64,000 bases of DNA, from contig JBEBRR010000007.1 of the NCBI GenBank assembly GCA_040394735.1, positions 18,658 to 82,657 on the forward strand. The letters are read 5' to 3'. The notes beneath the pieces were generated by a model, which saw only the letters and a program-made list of their open reading frames with translations, did no database searches and had not been told where the DNA came from. Below are positions 44,806 through 53,336 of the stretch, one piece after another. The number at the start of each line of letters is the position of its first letter. Positions within the stretch are counted from its first letter, which is position 1. The DNA comes from Leadbetterella byssophila_A (GTDB taxonomy: Bacteria > Bacteroidota > Bacteroidia > Cytophagales > Spirosomataceae). A program made the position numbers and the translations under genes.

Positions 44806-45913
44806 AAAATTAGCTTCTCCCCGAAGCCTGGCCGGCACACTGGTCTCCCTGGTTATTATTGTCTACATTGCGTATGTTCTGGAAGATGTGATCGTGCCGT
44901 TTATTATTGCGGCGCTCTTTTCTTTCCTTCTCTATCCTCTATGTAATTACCTGGAAATCAAAGGAATCCCCAGGGTGATTTCTATTGTTGTAGGTATCAT
45001 TATTATGAGCGCTGCGGTAGCAGGCCTGGTGTATATAGCATATACCCAGGTGGTCGGGCTGGACGACCTCTTCCCCCAGGTGGAAACCCGGTTTAACCAG
45101 TGGGTAAGTGATTTTGCAGGCATCCTGGGGAACTTCGGTATCAATAAGGAACAGATTATCACGGAGGGGCAGAAGCATATTTCCGAGGCAGTGAAAAGCG
45201 GCTCGAAATTCCTGGGAGCCACTATTGGAGGTACCTCCAACTTCCTGATGAGCATGGCGCTTCTGCCGCTGTATATCTTTTTGATGCTGATGTACCGCGA
45301 CTTCCTGAAAACCTTCGTTTTTAAATGGTTAAAGGACACCAGCAAGCATAAGATCGTAGCCACAATCAACAAGGTAAAAATGGTAGTTAGGGGTTATATC
45401 CTGGGCCTGATGCTGGTCATCCTGATCATAGGCACCCTGAACTCCGCGGCCTTATATATTATTGGTATTGAACATGCCCTGTTCTTCGGTTTCTTTGCCG
45501 CCTTCCTGGCTATTCTTCCTTATATCGGGGTGGCTATCGGCTCAGCGCTGCCTATCCTGGTGGCCCTCATCACCAAAGATTCCTACCTGGCAGCCCTGGC
45601 AGTGGCGGCATCATTTGCCGTGGTGCAGTTCCTGGAGGGTAATTTCATAACTCCTTATGTGGTAGGAAACCAGGTAAGCATCAATGCCCTGGTGGCCATT
45701 ACAGCCCTGCTGCTCTTCGGCAAGCTCTGGGGAATAGGAGGGATGATTCTGGCGCTGCCCGTTACCGCTATTCTAAAGGTGATCTTTGACGCGAGTCCGC
45801 GACTGGAGGCCTGGGGCTTCCTCCTGGGCGATGCTGAAAATGAAGATGTCAGGCACGTCAAGAAGAACTTTAAGTTCCGGGAATTTTACGATACTGTCAA
45901 GAGGAAAATCTGA
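44792..45913 (+). CDS. AI-2E family (PerM/YdiK-like) transporter
   Basis: 373 residues from the ATG at 44792 (NTFKKLASPRSLAG). The longer frame from 44732 would overlap tatC by 74 nt and is not homologous. Seven to eight transmembrane helices with the family hallmarks IPRVISIVVGIIIM, SMALLPLYIFLMLMYRD, GYILGLMLVILIIGTLN, AILPYIGVAIGSALPILVALIT and NFITPYVVGNQVSINALVAITALLLFGKLWGIGGMILALP. Members export autoinducer-2 or act as Na+/H+ or other antiporters. Overlap with tatC suggests one operon. Confidence 0.9.
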   Translation: MNTFKKLASPRSLAGTLVSLVIIVYIAYVLEDVIVPFIIAALFSFLLYPLCNYLEIKGIPRVISIVVGIIIMSAAVAGLVYIAYTQVVGLDDLFPQVETRFNQWVSDFAGILGNFGINKEQIITEGQKHISEAVKSGSKFLGATIGGTSNFLMSMALLPLYIFLMLMYRDFLKTFVFKWLKDTSKHKIVATINKVKMVVRGYILGLMLVILIIGTLNSAALYIIGIEHALFFGFFAAFLAILPYIGVAIGSALPILVALITKDSYLAALAVAASFAVVQFLEGNFITPYVVGNQVSINALVAITALLLFGKLWGIGGMILALPVTAILKVIFDASPRLEAWGFLLGDAENEDVRHVKKNFKFREFYDTVKRKI

Positions 45914-46658
45914 CCAGCTGGTTAACCAGCACCTCAAAATCATTGGGATAAGGTGCAGTGATGCTTAGCAGGGTTTCATCCAGGTCTCTGAAGTGGATGG
46001 AATGGGCATGCAGCGCTACCCGTTTGATCAGGGGCAGTTCTTCCGTTTCTTCCTTCAAATTGAACTTCCGCTTGATCTGCGAAAGGAAGATATAGTCACC
46101 GTTATAGGTGGGGTCACATACAATAGGTGCATTGAGGCACTGAAGATGTACCCGTATCTGGTGCATCCGGCCGGTGATGGGAATACAGCGAACCAGTGTA
46201 TGCCGGGCAAATTTCTGTACGGTAAAGAAAACGGTTTCCGCCAGCTTGCCGCGTTGCCGGTCAATACGCACGGCTGTGCCGTCTTTCACAACGGCAATGG
46301 GCAGGAATACGGATACGCTGTCAAAATCATGCACGCCGTTCACCACGGCATGGTACTCTTTCTGTACTTCCCGGTGCTCAAACTGCATGGAGAGGTGACG
46401 GTAAGCTTCCGGGTTTTTAGCCAGCACCAGGGCGCCGGAGGTTTCTTTATCCAGGCGGTGGCAAAGCTGGATATCATCATAATGCTCCCGGGCCAGCTTA
46501 AGGATGCTCAGGTTCCGGTCTGCTGTGCGCTCATCCAGGGAAGGCACAAAAGGCGGCTTATTGATCACCACGTAATTCTCGTTTTCAAAAATGATAAGCT
46601 CTTTGAAATCAAGATTCCTGGGGGCTTTTTTAAATCGGCTTAAATCCAAATCGTTCAA
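45897..46658 (-). CDS. RluA-family 23S rRNA/tRNA pseudouridine synthase
   Basis: 253 residues. Catalytic motif LCHRLDKETSGALVLAK with Asp70, preceded by ENENYVVINKPPFVPS and followed by ITGRMHQIRVHLQCLNAPIVCDPTYNG. No S4 domain. It isomerises specific uridines in RNA; the target is not determinable. No ATG is available. The TTG at 46658 is used here, but a TTG at 46649 is also possible because the -7 box at 46669-46676 would leave only about 4 nt of leader. The 3' end overlaps the opposing AI-2E gene by 17 nt. Confidence 0.9.
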   Translation of the reverse strand: MNDLDLSRFKKAPRNLDFKELIIFENENYVVINKPPFVPSLDERTADRNLSILKLAREHYDDIQLCHRLDKETSGALVLAKNPEAYRHLSMQFEHREVQKEYHAVVNGVHDFDSVSVFLPIAVVKDGTAVRIDRQRGKLAETVFFTVQKFARHTLVRCIPITGRMHQIRVHLQCLNAPIVCDPTYNGDYIFLSQIKRKFNLKEETEELPLIKRVALHAHSIHFRDLDETLLSITAPYPNDFEVLVNQLVRFSS

Positions 46659-46668
46659 CGTTTGGATG

Positions 46669-46676
46669 CAAAGTTA
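46669..46676 (-). promoter_or_regulatory. -7 box TAACTTTG of the RluA-type gene, overlapping the kinase stop codon
   Basis: TAACTTTG matches TAnnTTTG; its first three bases are the TAA stop of the histidine kinase gene (46674-46676). It would give an almost leaderless transcript. Confidence 0.45.
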
Positions 46677-47723
46677 CGAAGAAAAATCTTCTGCTGCCTG
46701 GGGCAGGGTAAAACTAAACGTAGTGCCGTGATCGGATTTGGAAATAACATCAATGCGGGTGTTGTGGGCATTCAGGATGTGCTTTACGATAGCCAGGCCC
46801 AGCCCGGTACCGCCTACTGCCCGTGAACGGCTTTTGTCTACGCGGTAAAAACGTTCAAAGATGCGCGGCAGGTGCTCAGGCGCGATTCCGATTCCATTAT
46901 CCGATACCCGGATCGTGACCTGCTTGTTTTCCTGGCTCAGCTCTACGGTTACCTTTCCCCCGTTTTTACCGTAGATGATTCCGTTGGAGATGAGATTGCT
47001 GAGCACCTGGGTGATCCGTATGCGATCGGCTTTCACCTTTACACTTTTGACAGCTTTGGGTTTCAACGCCAATGTGATTTCGCGTTGTCCGGCTTTGTCC
47101 TCCAGCTGATCGAAAATATCGCGGACAACCTCTACAATGTTCACCTTATCCATCTGCATCCGGATATCTCCTGACTCCACCTGGGTCAGAATAAGGATGT
47201 CTTTGACCAGCATTTCGAGCCCGTCCAGTGAGCGCGCGGCCTTATGGAGAAACTTATGGGATACTTCCGGATCTTCAATGGCCCCGTCCAGCAGGGTATG
47301 AATGAAACCCTGCGCCGCAAAGATGGGTGTTTTCAGATCATGCGATACGTCAGCTATAAATTCCCGCCGGAAGGTTTCCATACGCCGGAGCGTGTCGATT
47401 TCCTCTTCCTTCCGCGAAACGTAATTGGAGATTTCCCGGTTGAGCTTTTTCAGGGGGTTGACGCTTTTTATCAGGGATTTACGGGGAATGTCGAAATCCT
47501 TGATCTTCAGCTTCCGCAGGGAAAGATAAATGCTGTTCACTTCCTGGAAAACCAGCAGATCAATGACATAAAAGATCAGGAGAAAGGAAGAAATAAAAGC
47601 GCTGGCCCCGGTTACAAAGAGCATGGGACCGTTAACCCCTGACACAAAGCTGAGGAAGGCAACCGTAATGGCGGTGATCAGTACGGCGATCAGGAAGGAG
47701 ATCCATCTCGGGGATAGCAGCAT
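46674..47723 (-). CDS. PhoR-like sensor histidine kinase
   Basis: 349 residues. Two transmembrane helices (about 8-28 and 36-58) with almost no periplasmic loop, so the input is likely membrane- or cytoplasm-derived. The dimerisation helix has His128 in FIADVSHDLKTPIFAAQG (SHDLKTP rather than SHELRTP). N box LSNLISNGIIYGKNGG, G1 VSDNGIGIAPEHLPRIFERFYRVD, G2 GGTGLGLAIVKHI. Its partner is the response regulator 32 nt upstream. Probably controls phosphate or envelope genes, as PhoR does, but there is no pho gene nearby. Confidence 0.92.
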   Translation of the reverse strand: MLLSPRWISFLIAVLITAITVAFLSFVSGVNGPMLFVTGASAFISSFLLIFYVIDLLVFQEVNSIYLSLRKLKIKDFDIPRKSLIKSVNPLKKLNREISNYVSRKEEEIDTLRRMETFRREFIADVSHDLKTPIFAAQGFIHTLLDGAIEDPEVSHKFLHKAARSLDGLEMLVKDILILTQVESGDIRMQMDKVNIVEVVRDIFDQLEDKAGQREITLALKPKAVKSVKVKADRIRITQVLSNLISNGIIYGKNGGKVTVELSQENKQVTIRVSDNGIGIAPEHLPRIFERFYRVDKSRSRAVGGTGLGLAIVKHILNAHNTRIDVISKSDHGTTFSFTLPQAAEDFSS

Positions 47724-47755
47724 ACGTTTTGACCTTTAATCTCCAAAGATCCGTA

Positions 47756-48430
47756 TTAATCGGTAGTAAACATATACCCCACACCTTTTAAAGTGCCGAT
47801 ATATTTTTCCCCGATCTTCTCCCGCACTTTCCGGATATGCACGTCAATGGTGCGTTCTACCACGAAAATATCGGCTCCCCAGATCTTCTGAAGAAGAGAT
47901 TCCCGGCTTTGTACCTTGTTCGGATGGGAAGCAAGATAGTACAGGATCTCGAACTCCTTCTTGGGCAGGATTTTTACGCTGCCGTCTTCTTTGGTAACCG
48001 AATAATTCTCTTTATTGATGGTAAGTCCGCCGATTTCCAGGATATTGCTGTCCGTATTTTTCTCGGTTTCTTTCCGGAACCAGGCCTGGATCCGGCTTAG
48101 GAGGGCACGGGGCTTGATGGGTTTGGTGATGTAATCGTCTGCGCCGGCTTCGAAAGCCGCCACCTCGGAATATTCTTCCGCCCGGGCGGTGAGATAGATG
48201 AGATGGGTGTTTTTCAGCTCATTTTTAATGGCTTTCCCGGCCTGTATTCCGTCCATCACCGGCATCATAATGTCGATCAGAATGATGTCGGGCATGAATT
48301 GGCGGGCCACCTCCAGTCCTCTTAATCCGTTATCAGCCGACCTGACCTCGTAGTTTTCTTTTTCCAGATTGTAGATGAGAAGTTCAAGAATATCTTCATC
48401 ATCATCAATAACCAGGATTTTACCGTTCAT
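47756..48430 (-). CDS. OmpR/PhoB-family response regulator
   Basis: 224 residues. Receiver domain with the acidic pocket (VIDDDEDI), phospho-acceptor Asp53 (ILIDIMMPVMDG), Thr (LIYLTARAEE) and Lys (DYITKPIKPRALL). The C-terminal winged-helix has FEILYYLASHPNKVQSRESLLQKIWG and ERTIDVHIRKVREKIG, ending IGTLKGVGYMF. It should be phosphorylated by the kinase at 46674-47723 and bind DNA as a dimer. A -7 box lies 24 nt before the ATG. Confidence 0.95.
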   Translation of the reverse strand: MNGKILVIDDDEDILELLIYNLEKENYEVRSADNGLRGLEVARQFMPDIILIDIMMPVMDGIQAGKAIKNELKNTHLIYLTARAEEYSEVAAFEAGADDYITKPIKPRALLSRIQAWFRKETEKNTDSNILEIGGLTINKENYSVTKEDGSVKILPKKEFEILYYLASHPNKVQSRESLLQKIWGADIFVVERTIDVHIRKVREKIGEKYIGTLKGVGYMFTTD

Positions 48431-48453
48431 ACAATATTGGGATATTTCCGGTA

Positions 48454-48461
48454 CAAAATTA
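48454..48461 (-). promoter_or_regulatory. -7 box TAATTTTG of the two-component operon
   Basis: An exact TAnnTTTG match on the minus strand, predicted start about 17 nt before the ATG at 48430. No good -33 element is seen. Confidence 0.45.
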
Positions 48462-48549
48462 TAAAGCTCTGGTAGTTTTTGTGTTAAGGGAGTATTAAAT
48501 TTCAGAGAGCAGCTAACAGGAAAATAGAGGCGAGGCCGTTATCAGTTTT

Positions 48550-49401
48550 TCATTTTTCATTCAGGCGCAGCCGGAATACCCCCCTTTGCTCATTCGTGAA
48601 GAGCAGTGTCTCCGTTCCTTCAAACATAATCGCCTCCGTCTGCTTCCGGGCTATTTTGATACACGCGAGGGGAGAGCGGAAGCCGATCTGCCCGTTGGTG
48701 ATATTGAACAGGAAAATCTTGCCATAAGAGATCAGGGCAAACCGGCTTTTGTCGGGGCTGATGGCTGCGCCGGTGATCTGGGCTTTCAGGAAAACCTCGT
48801 CACGCGGAGCCACTTCGTAATCGCCGGGACGATCCGGAAGTACGTACATACGACAGGCCCTGATGCCCGTTTCCCAGCTTTTGGTAAACAGGTAGAGTGA
48901 GTCATTGGCCCAGAAGAATGCTTCACAATCGTATTCTTTCTTTTCGCCGGGCTCAAAAGTCTGTCTCTCATAACGGAAAGTGATCTTCCGGGGGGCGGCT
49001 GTACCGGCAGAGGCGCCTCCTGCATATTTATAAATGGTGAGATCCTGCCGGCTATTGCCGTTATTCCCGAAATCGCCGATATACACATTTCCGGCCGGAT
49101 CGGCAGTGATCTCCTCCCAGTCGCGGTTTACCGCGCCGGGAACCGGACGGGTGCTGATCAGCTCACCGTTTTTGCTGACCTCATAAATTTCGGGTTTCCC
49201 GCCTGAATCGTTCAGCATCAGGAAATGCTCTGACCAGGGTGAAGGACATATCCCGGAGCATTCATCCAGGATACGGTCAAGTGTGCCGGTCCGTTCCACC
49301 TTTAATTTTTGCTTTTCCATGCCGGTATTCCCCGCTTCATACCGGCAACTGACCATAGCCACCTTTGCAGCGAAGAAGAACATCAGCGCTTTCTGAAACA
49401 T
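48550..49401 (-). CDS. Secreted beta-propeller-like lipoprotein of unknown function
   Basis: 283 residues. The leader FQKALMFFFAAKVAMVSC looks like a lipoprotein signal. The mature chain shows propeller-like repeats: DECSGICPSPWSEHFLMLNDSGGKPEIYEVSKNGELI, DWEEITADPAGNVYIGDFGNNG, DCEAFFWANDSLYLFTKSW, AISPDKSRFALISYGKIFLF. These resemble phytase/NHL-like propellers. Function unknown. Its ATG shares one base with the stop of the maltokinase-like gene (TGATG), so translation is coupled. Confidence 0.72.
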   Translation of the reverse strand: MFQKALMFFFAAKVAMVSCRYEAGNTGMEKQKLKVERTGTLDRILDECSGICPSPWSEHFLMLNDSGGKPEIYEVSKNGELISTRPVPGAVNRDWEEITADPAGNVYIGDFGNNGNSRQDLTIYKYAGGASAGTAAPRKITFRYERQTFEPGEKKEYDCEAFFWANDSLYLFTKSWETGIRACRMYVLPDRPGDYEVAPRDEVFLKAQITGAAISPDKSRFALISYGKIFLFNITNGQIGFRSPLACIKIARKQTEAIMFEGTETLLFTNEQRGVFRLRLNEK

Positions 49402-50960
49402 CAGACGGTTCTCAGTTTTTCGATTTCCCTTACCACATCCAGGATGCCTTTCAGCGGAATCTTTATCCAGGACCGCCGGTTCCTGATCTCGAAGCCCAGC
49501 TCATGAATAGCCTTTTCCAGCAAATGGAACTGTAAAAGGTAATTCACTTCATTATTATTTTTAAGCAGGGTATGGTGCGGGCCGAAATAAGCAAGATATT
49601 CTTCCAGAAACGTGTCGCGCATCAGCTTGTACCACCGGTCAGACGCCCGTAAGAGGTCTTTTTCAGGGATCATCTGGGTCTGTTCACTGTTATACAGTTT
49701 GGCCGATACCGCATAATGATACGAACGGATCATGGAAGCCACATCTTTCAGCGGGCTGTGCTTGGTAATGCGGCTGCTGATCGGTGTATTGGGCTCGCCC
49801 TCAAAGTCGATCATGTGGATGCCGTTGGTGTTCACCAGAATCTGACGCAGGTGAAAATCACCGTGTATCCGTATTCTCAGCGAGTTGAATACCCGGGTAA
49901 GAATCTGGTCAATAAAATTCAGGATCTTGTCTTTGGCTTCCATGAACTGCCAGGCCAGCACCTGGGTCTGTTCATCCAGCTCCATGTACAGTTCAATCAA
50001 AGTCTCGTAACGTTTGTCGAGTGATTCTTCCAGCTTCCTGTGAATCTCCGTCCGGTAGCTCCTGTTGATCTGTTCGGGGCGGAAGGCTTCTTCTGCACCG
50101 GGGTCAAACAGGGCGTCATGCATTACGGCGGTCTTTTTGCCCAGCTGTGCTACTTTGACAAACACCTGTTCCTTGACCTGGAAGTTGCCGTCTACCAGCC
50201 CGGTGATGAAATCATTCAGGTAATCACCGGTAAGCGACCAGTTATCTTTTGATTCGGCAATATATTCCGTCATTACCCCGAAGGTATACAGCGGGGCGTT
50301 GTTTTCTGTCAGGTTAATGCTGCCGCAATATTTCGGATAATTATTAAACTTGGCGTTGCGGGAGAAAAACCGCAGTGACTCGATCTCAGGGTTGATCCCC
50401 TGGTAGAGATTGCGGTAAAGCTTAAAGAAATATTTATGGTTATAAACAAAAGCCGTATTGTTACTGTCAATCTCAATAAAGCAGCTTTCAAGCTCGGTCT
50501 CTTCCTCCAGCCCTTTGCCGCGTTCAAACTCCAGCACCTGCTGGTTTTTTTGCGGGGTAGCTGCTGAAGCCAGGAGGTTTTTGAAAATGGCAAGACGAAA
50601 TACCGGGTCATACACGGCATCTACCAGAAACCCCTCATTCTCGTCTAATGAAGCCCGTGATATATACGCATCTTCAGGGATGCCTGTTGTTTCTTCTCCT
50701 ACAAATGAGACCGGGAAAAGATAAGATTCCGTGTCACCGTTGGAATACCGGATCTGCAGATAAGTGAAGAAAAATTCCGCATCTTCACACTTCATCCGTA
50801 TCGCGCCGGTGATCTTGATTCTCCAGTTTTTCCTGTTCCTTCCCGTAAACCAGCTGCATTTTTCCAGGTAGTTAGGCAGGAGGTTATCTTCAAGTACCGT
50901 GTGAACGTATTTATCTTTTTCAAACCCCTCCCAATCCAGCAATAAAACAAAAGGTGACAT
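49401..50960 (-). CDS. Maltokinase-like (Pep2/TreS-C-terminal-type) protein
   Basis: 519 residues. The C-terminal half carries the aminoglycoside-phosphotransferase-like kinase motifs of maltokinases: RIRIHGDFHLRQILVNTNGIHMIDFEGEPNTP and the following KHSPLKDVASMIRSYHYA. The HGDxH catalytic loop and DFEGEP metal site are those of Mak/Pep2. The N-terminal half begins VLLLDWEGFEKDKYVHTVLEDNLLPNYLEKCSWFTGR, the lid-like domain of the same family. Maltokinase phosphorylates maltose to maltose-1-phosphate in the TreS-Mak-GlgE route to glycogen. No treS, glgE or glgB is in this window. The ATG at 50960 is well placed. Confidence 0.8.
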   Translation of the reverse strand: MSPFVLLLDWEGFEKDKYVHTVLEDNLLPNYLEKCSWFTGRNRKNWRIKITGAIRMKCEDAEFFFTYLQIRYSNGDTESYLFPVSFVGEETTGIPEDAYISRASLDENEGFLVDAVYDPVFRLAIFKNLLASAATPQKNQQVLEFERGKGLEEETELESCFIEIDSNNTAFVYNHKYFFKLYRNLYQGINPEIESLRFFSRNAKFNNYPKYCGSINLTENNAPLYTFGVMTEYIAESKDNWSLTGDYLNDFITGLVDGNFQVKEQVFVKVAQLGKKTAVMHDALFDPGAEEAFRPEQINRSYRTEIHRKLEESLDKRYETLIELYMELDEQTQVLAWQFMEAKDKILNFIDQILTRVFNSLRIRIHGDFHLRQILVNTNGIHMIDFEGEPNTPISSRITKHSPLKDVASMIRSYHYAVSAKLYNSEQTQMIPEKDLLRASDRWYKLMRDTFLEEYLAYFGPHHTLLKNNNEVNYLLQFHLLEKAIHELGFEIRNRRSWIKIPLKGILDVVREIEKLRTV

Positions 50961-51062
50961 TATTAATTCTTTTTTTGATTTTTAAAAATAGGAGGTAATT
51001 CTTAAAAAAGCCTCCAAAAAGAGCATAATTTTTATGGAACAGGGACGTATGGCCGGCAATCG

Positions 51063-51116
51063 TCAATCATGAATGGTAAATGGTCAGTTATCCATAAATT
51101 GGCGATTTATGATTGA
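51063..51116. repeat. Imperfect inverted repeat in the gap between the lamin-tail and maltokinase-like genes
   Basis: TCAATCATGAAT (51063-51074) and ATTTATGATTGA (51105-51116) pair at 11 of 12 positions. The surrounding 196-bp gap is AT-rich, with repeated GATTTATGATTGATGATT-like text, and has no convincing ORF. Confidence 0.4.
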
Positions 51117-51156
51117 TGATTTACAACTGCCGATTTAAGATGGATTCCGGTACTCC

Positions 51157-52794
51157 CTACTTTATCCCGATCACGGTTTTGGCATAGAATGTACGCTGCA
51201 TACCGGTTCCGAATACGTTAATCACAAAAGCATAATAGCCCGGAGGCAGGAGAGTTCCGCGGTCATCGGTGCCGTCCCAGGGTATTTTTCCGGTCGTTCC
51301 GAGGAGATGGTTCCCGGCCAGAGTCCTGACGGTTCGTCCGTGCCTGTCCAGGACAGTGACGGCAGCGTAAGTTTCTCCGCTTTGCATCCGGTAGGTCAGC
51401 CAGGTCAGGGGATTGGCTGTATCCGGATGAAATACCAGGGGCTCGGCAGTGAAAAACATTTCTGCATCATCGTTTTCTCCTCGTGAGTTGGGGGCTCCCG
51501 GGGTGGCAAAGCCTGCATCGGAAGATGCAGAGACCCATTCATTTCGATGGGATTGAAAAGAAACCCTTTCAAGTGAAACCCCCTTATGATTAACCATCAG
51601 GGCAGCGTGCATTTTTTCGGAATAGGAGAATCGGTCAAACACGCTGCTGTCAGGCCTCAGGAGGAGTACGGTACCCGCATCATTATTATAGGCAGGGAGT
51701 GCCGGAACTTCCACTACAGTTCCCGTTCGCGGATAATGGGCCGAAAGAAAAGCTTTGTTCCGGGTAAAAGCTATCCAGCCGTTCTCCGGCAGCACGGTCA
51801 TCGTAGCAGCAATGATCACATGCCCGGTAATCTCGCCGGCGGTGTTCAGGCGGGCCAGCTGCCAGTTTCTGAGATTAAAGCGTTGTCGGGTCGTATTATA
51901 AAGTTCTACAAAATCTTCACCGCCCGGCAGGGGATTGAACAGAATCTCTGTCAGCAGGATGTCGCCTGGGAGAGGCTCCGGCAGCTCTTCAAAAAGCAGG
52001 GTGATGTCCGGACCGCTGTTTCCGGTACAATCTTCAGCGTGATAAATCCGCAGATCCAGTTCGCCCGGAGGGGATTGGTCCAGGGTGAGCACCACTGTCT
52101 CCCGGCTTTCGTTCAGGAAAGCCGCATGGATGAGTGTGGCTCCTTCGACCTCAAAACTATGGGGATTTTCCGCAAAGCTGCTGCTCAGAACCTCATCAAA
52201 AAACAGCAGAACGCGGTTTTCCCGGAGGTCGTAGCGGAGCAGTACGGGAGGTGTGAGGTCAGGCTTAGTCCGTGCCGCGGTATTCGGCTTTCCCGGCGTT
52301 CCGCCCTGTTCTGCCGTTGCTGACTCCCAGTTATCTTTCCCCCGGCAGGGATAGTCCATATCAATCATTTCCAGGCTGTAGCCTTCGGAGCGGCCGGGAG
52401 TGTACCAGGAGAGGGAATAGCTTACCCGGTGCACTTCATTGCCCGTAGGACCGGAAAGTTGGAGGGTATTTCCGTTATTGTTCAGTGACAGGCTGGAAAG
52501 GCCGATGACTTTGCCGAAGGAGGTGAACTCCCGGATGTAGCTGTTGCGGCAGACAATGACATACCCGCCGGCTTCAATGACCGAATCAGGAAAGGCTGCC
52601 CGGGTGTTTCCGTAGGTGAGGGTATAGCCTTTAAGAGAGAGGGGGACTGACGAGCGGTTAAAAATTTCGAGGTATTCCCTTTCGGGAAGCCCGCGGGAAG
52701 GAGTAGGGTCAGCAAATATCTCCGTGATAATAATAGCCTGTGCGCTAAGCAGCCGGCAGGCCGTAAACAGCAATAAAAAAAGGTATAATTTCAT
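51157..52794 (-). CDS. Secreted lamin-tail-domain (LTD) protein, probable T9SS-type surface protein
   Basis: 545 residues. Signal peptide KLYLFLLLFTACRLLSAQ. Two lamin-tail domains: residues about 20-170 (IIITEIFADPTPSRGLPEREYLEIFNRSS ... WESATAEQGGTPGKPN) and about 280-440 (DILLTEILFNPLPGGEDFVELYNTT ... SSDAGFATPGAPN), separated by a Big/Ig-like domain (TPPVLLRYDLRENRVLLFFDE). The C-terminus (TVLDRHGRTVRTLAGNHLLGTTGKIPWDGTDDRG, LPPGYYAFVINVF) is FlgD-Ig-like, a common end of Bacteroidota exported proteins. Function unknown. Its start codon lies inside a long hairpin (52776-52832). Confidence 0.85.
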   Translation of the reverse strand: MKLYLFLLLFTACRLLSAQAIIITEIFADPTPSRGLPEREYLEIFNRSSVPLSLKGYTLTYGNTRAAFPDSVIEAGGYVIVCRNSYIREFTSFGKVIGLSSLSLNNNGNTLQLSGPTGNEVHRVSYSLSWYTPGRSEGYSLEMIDMDYPCRGKDNWESATAEQGGTPGKPNTAARTKPDLTPPVLLRYDLRENRVLLFFDEVLSSSFAENPHSFEVEGATLIHAAFLNESRETVVLTLDQSPPGELDLRIYHAEDCTGNSGPDITLLFEELPEPLPGDILLTEILFNPLPGGEDFVELYNTTRQRFNLRNWQLARLNTAGEITGHVIIAATMTVLPENGWIAFTRNKAFLSAHYPRTGTVVEVPALPAYNNDAGTVLLLRPDSSVFDRFSYSEKMHAALMVNHKGVSLERVSFQSHRNEWVSASSDAGFATPGAPNSRGENDDAEMFFTAEPLVFHPDTANPLTWLTYRMQSGETYAAVTVLDRHGRTVRTLAGNHLLGTTGKIPWDGTDDRGTLLPPGYYAFVINVFGTGMQRTFYAKTVIGIK

Positions 52795-52832
52795 GTGCGG
52801 ATCGTTTGTGATCCCTAAATTATACCTTTTTT
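52776..52832 (-). promoter_or_regulatory. 16-bp perfect inverted repeat enclosing the LTD gene start codon
   Basis: Arms 52776-52791 and 52817-52832 are exact reverse complements (core GGTATAATTT/AAATTATACC). A second stem GGATC/GATCC (52799-52803, 52810-52814) lies in the loop. In the minus-strand transcript the ATG (52792-52794) is at the base of the loop and codons 2-7 form one arm. The hairpin is followed by U-rich sequence, so it may act as a terminator for the upstream Lys-rich gene, a translation switch, or both. Confidence 0.75.
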
Positions 52833-52842
52833 CCTGAAAAAG

Positions 52843-53241
52843 CTATTCTTTGGATGAAGCTTTCCACACCTCTGCTTTCAGGTTCTTTGCCGGTTCGGCA
52901 GATGCGGTTGCCTGTTTTTTGTTTTCTGCAGGACCAGATTCTTCTTTTTTAGCCACGGCCGCCGGGGCTTTCCGGTCTGTCTTTGCCGGCTCTTTTGTTT
53001 TTGGGGTGTCTTCTTTTCCTTTTTTGGCAGCTTCTTTTCCTTTTTTAGCTGCTTTCTTCTCCGCTTTAGCGGTTTTCTTTTCCAGTTTTTTAGCTTCCTT
53101 TTTGAAAAGCTTGCGAAGGTCTTCGGCCAGGGCGCTGATCTTTTTGCTGATCGACTTCTTTTCTACCCGGTCGCCGATTTCCGAAATAGCGGACAGACTC
53201 TTACTTATTTCCGCCTTAAGTTGTTTTGTTTTTTCTTTCAT
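52843..53241 (-). CDS. Lys/Ala-rich basic protein with coiled coil
   Basis: 132 residues from the ATG at 53241; the TTG at 53265 is rejected because it lies in a TTTG(C) promoter-like stretch. The first 50 residues predict a helix/coiled coil (KEKTKQLKAEISKSLSAISEIGDRVEKK). The rest is repetitive, with KK, KA and KGKEAAKKGKE motifs resembling histone-H1-like or HU-tail sequences. DNA or ribosome association is inference from charge only. It precedes the LTD gene by 48 nt, with the long hairpin between them. Confidence 0.7.
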   Translation of the reverse strand: MKEKTKQLKAEISKSLSAISEIGDRVEKKSISKKISALAEDLRKLFKKEAKKLEKKTAKAEKKAAKKGKEAAKKGKEDTPKTKEPAKTDRKAPAAVAKKEESGPAENKKQATASAEPAKNLKAEVWKASSKE

Positions 53242-53336
53242 ACCTAAAGGAATGTTATGCTGCAAAGGATTATTTTTTTTACGGAATTTCCAAAAAAAGC
53301 GTGTTAAGTTTTTGTTTGAACCTCATAAGACGGGAG

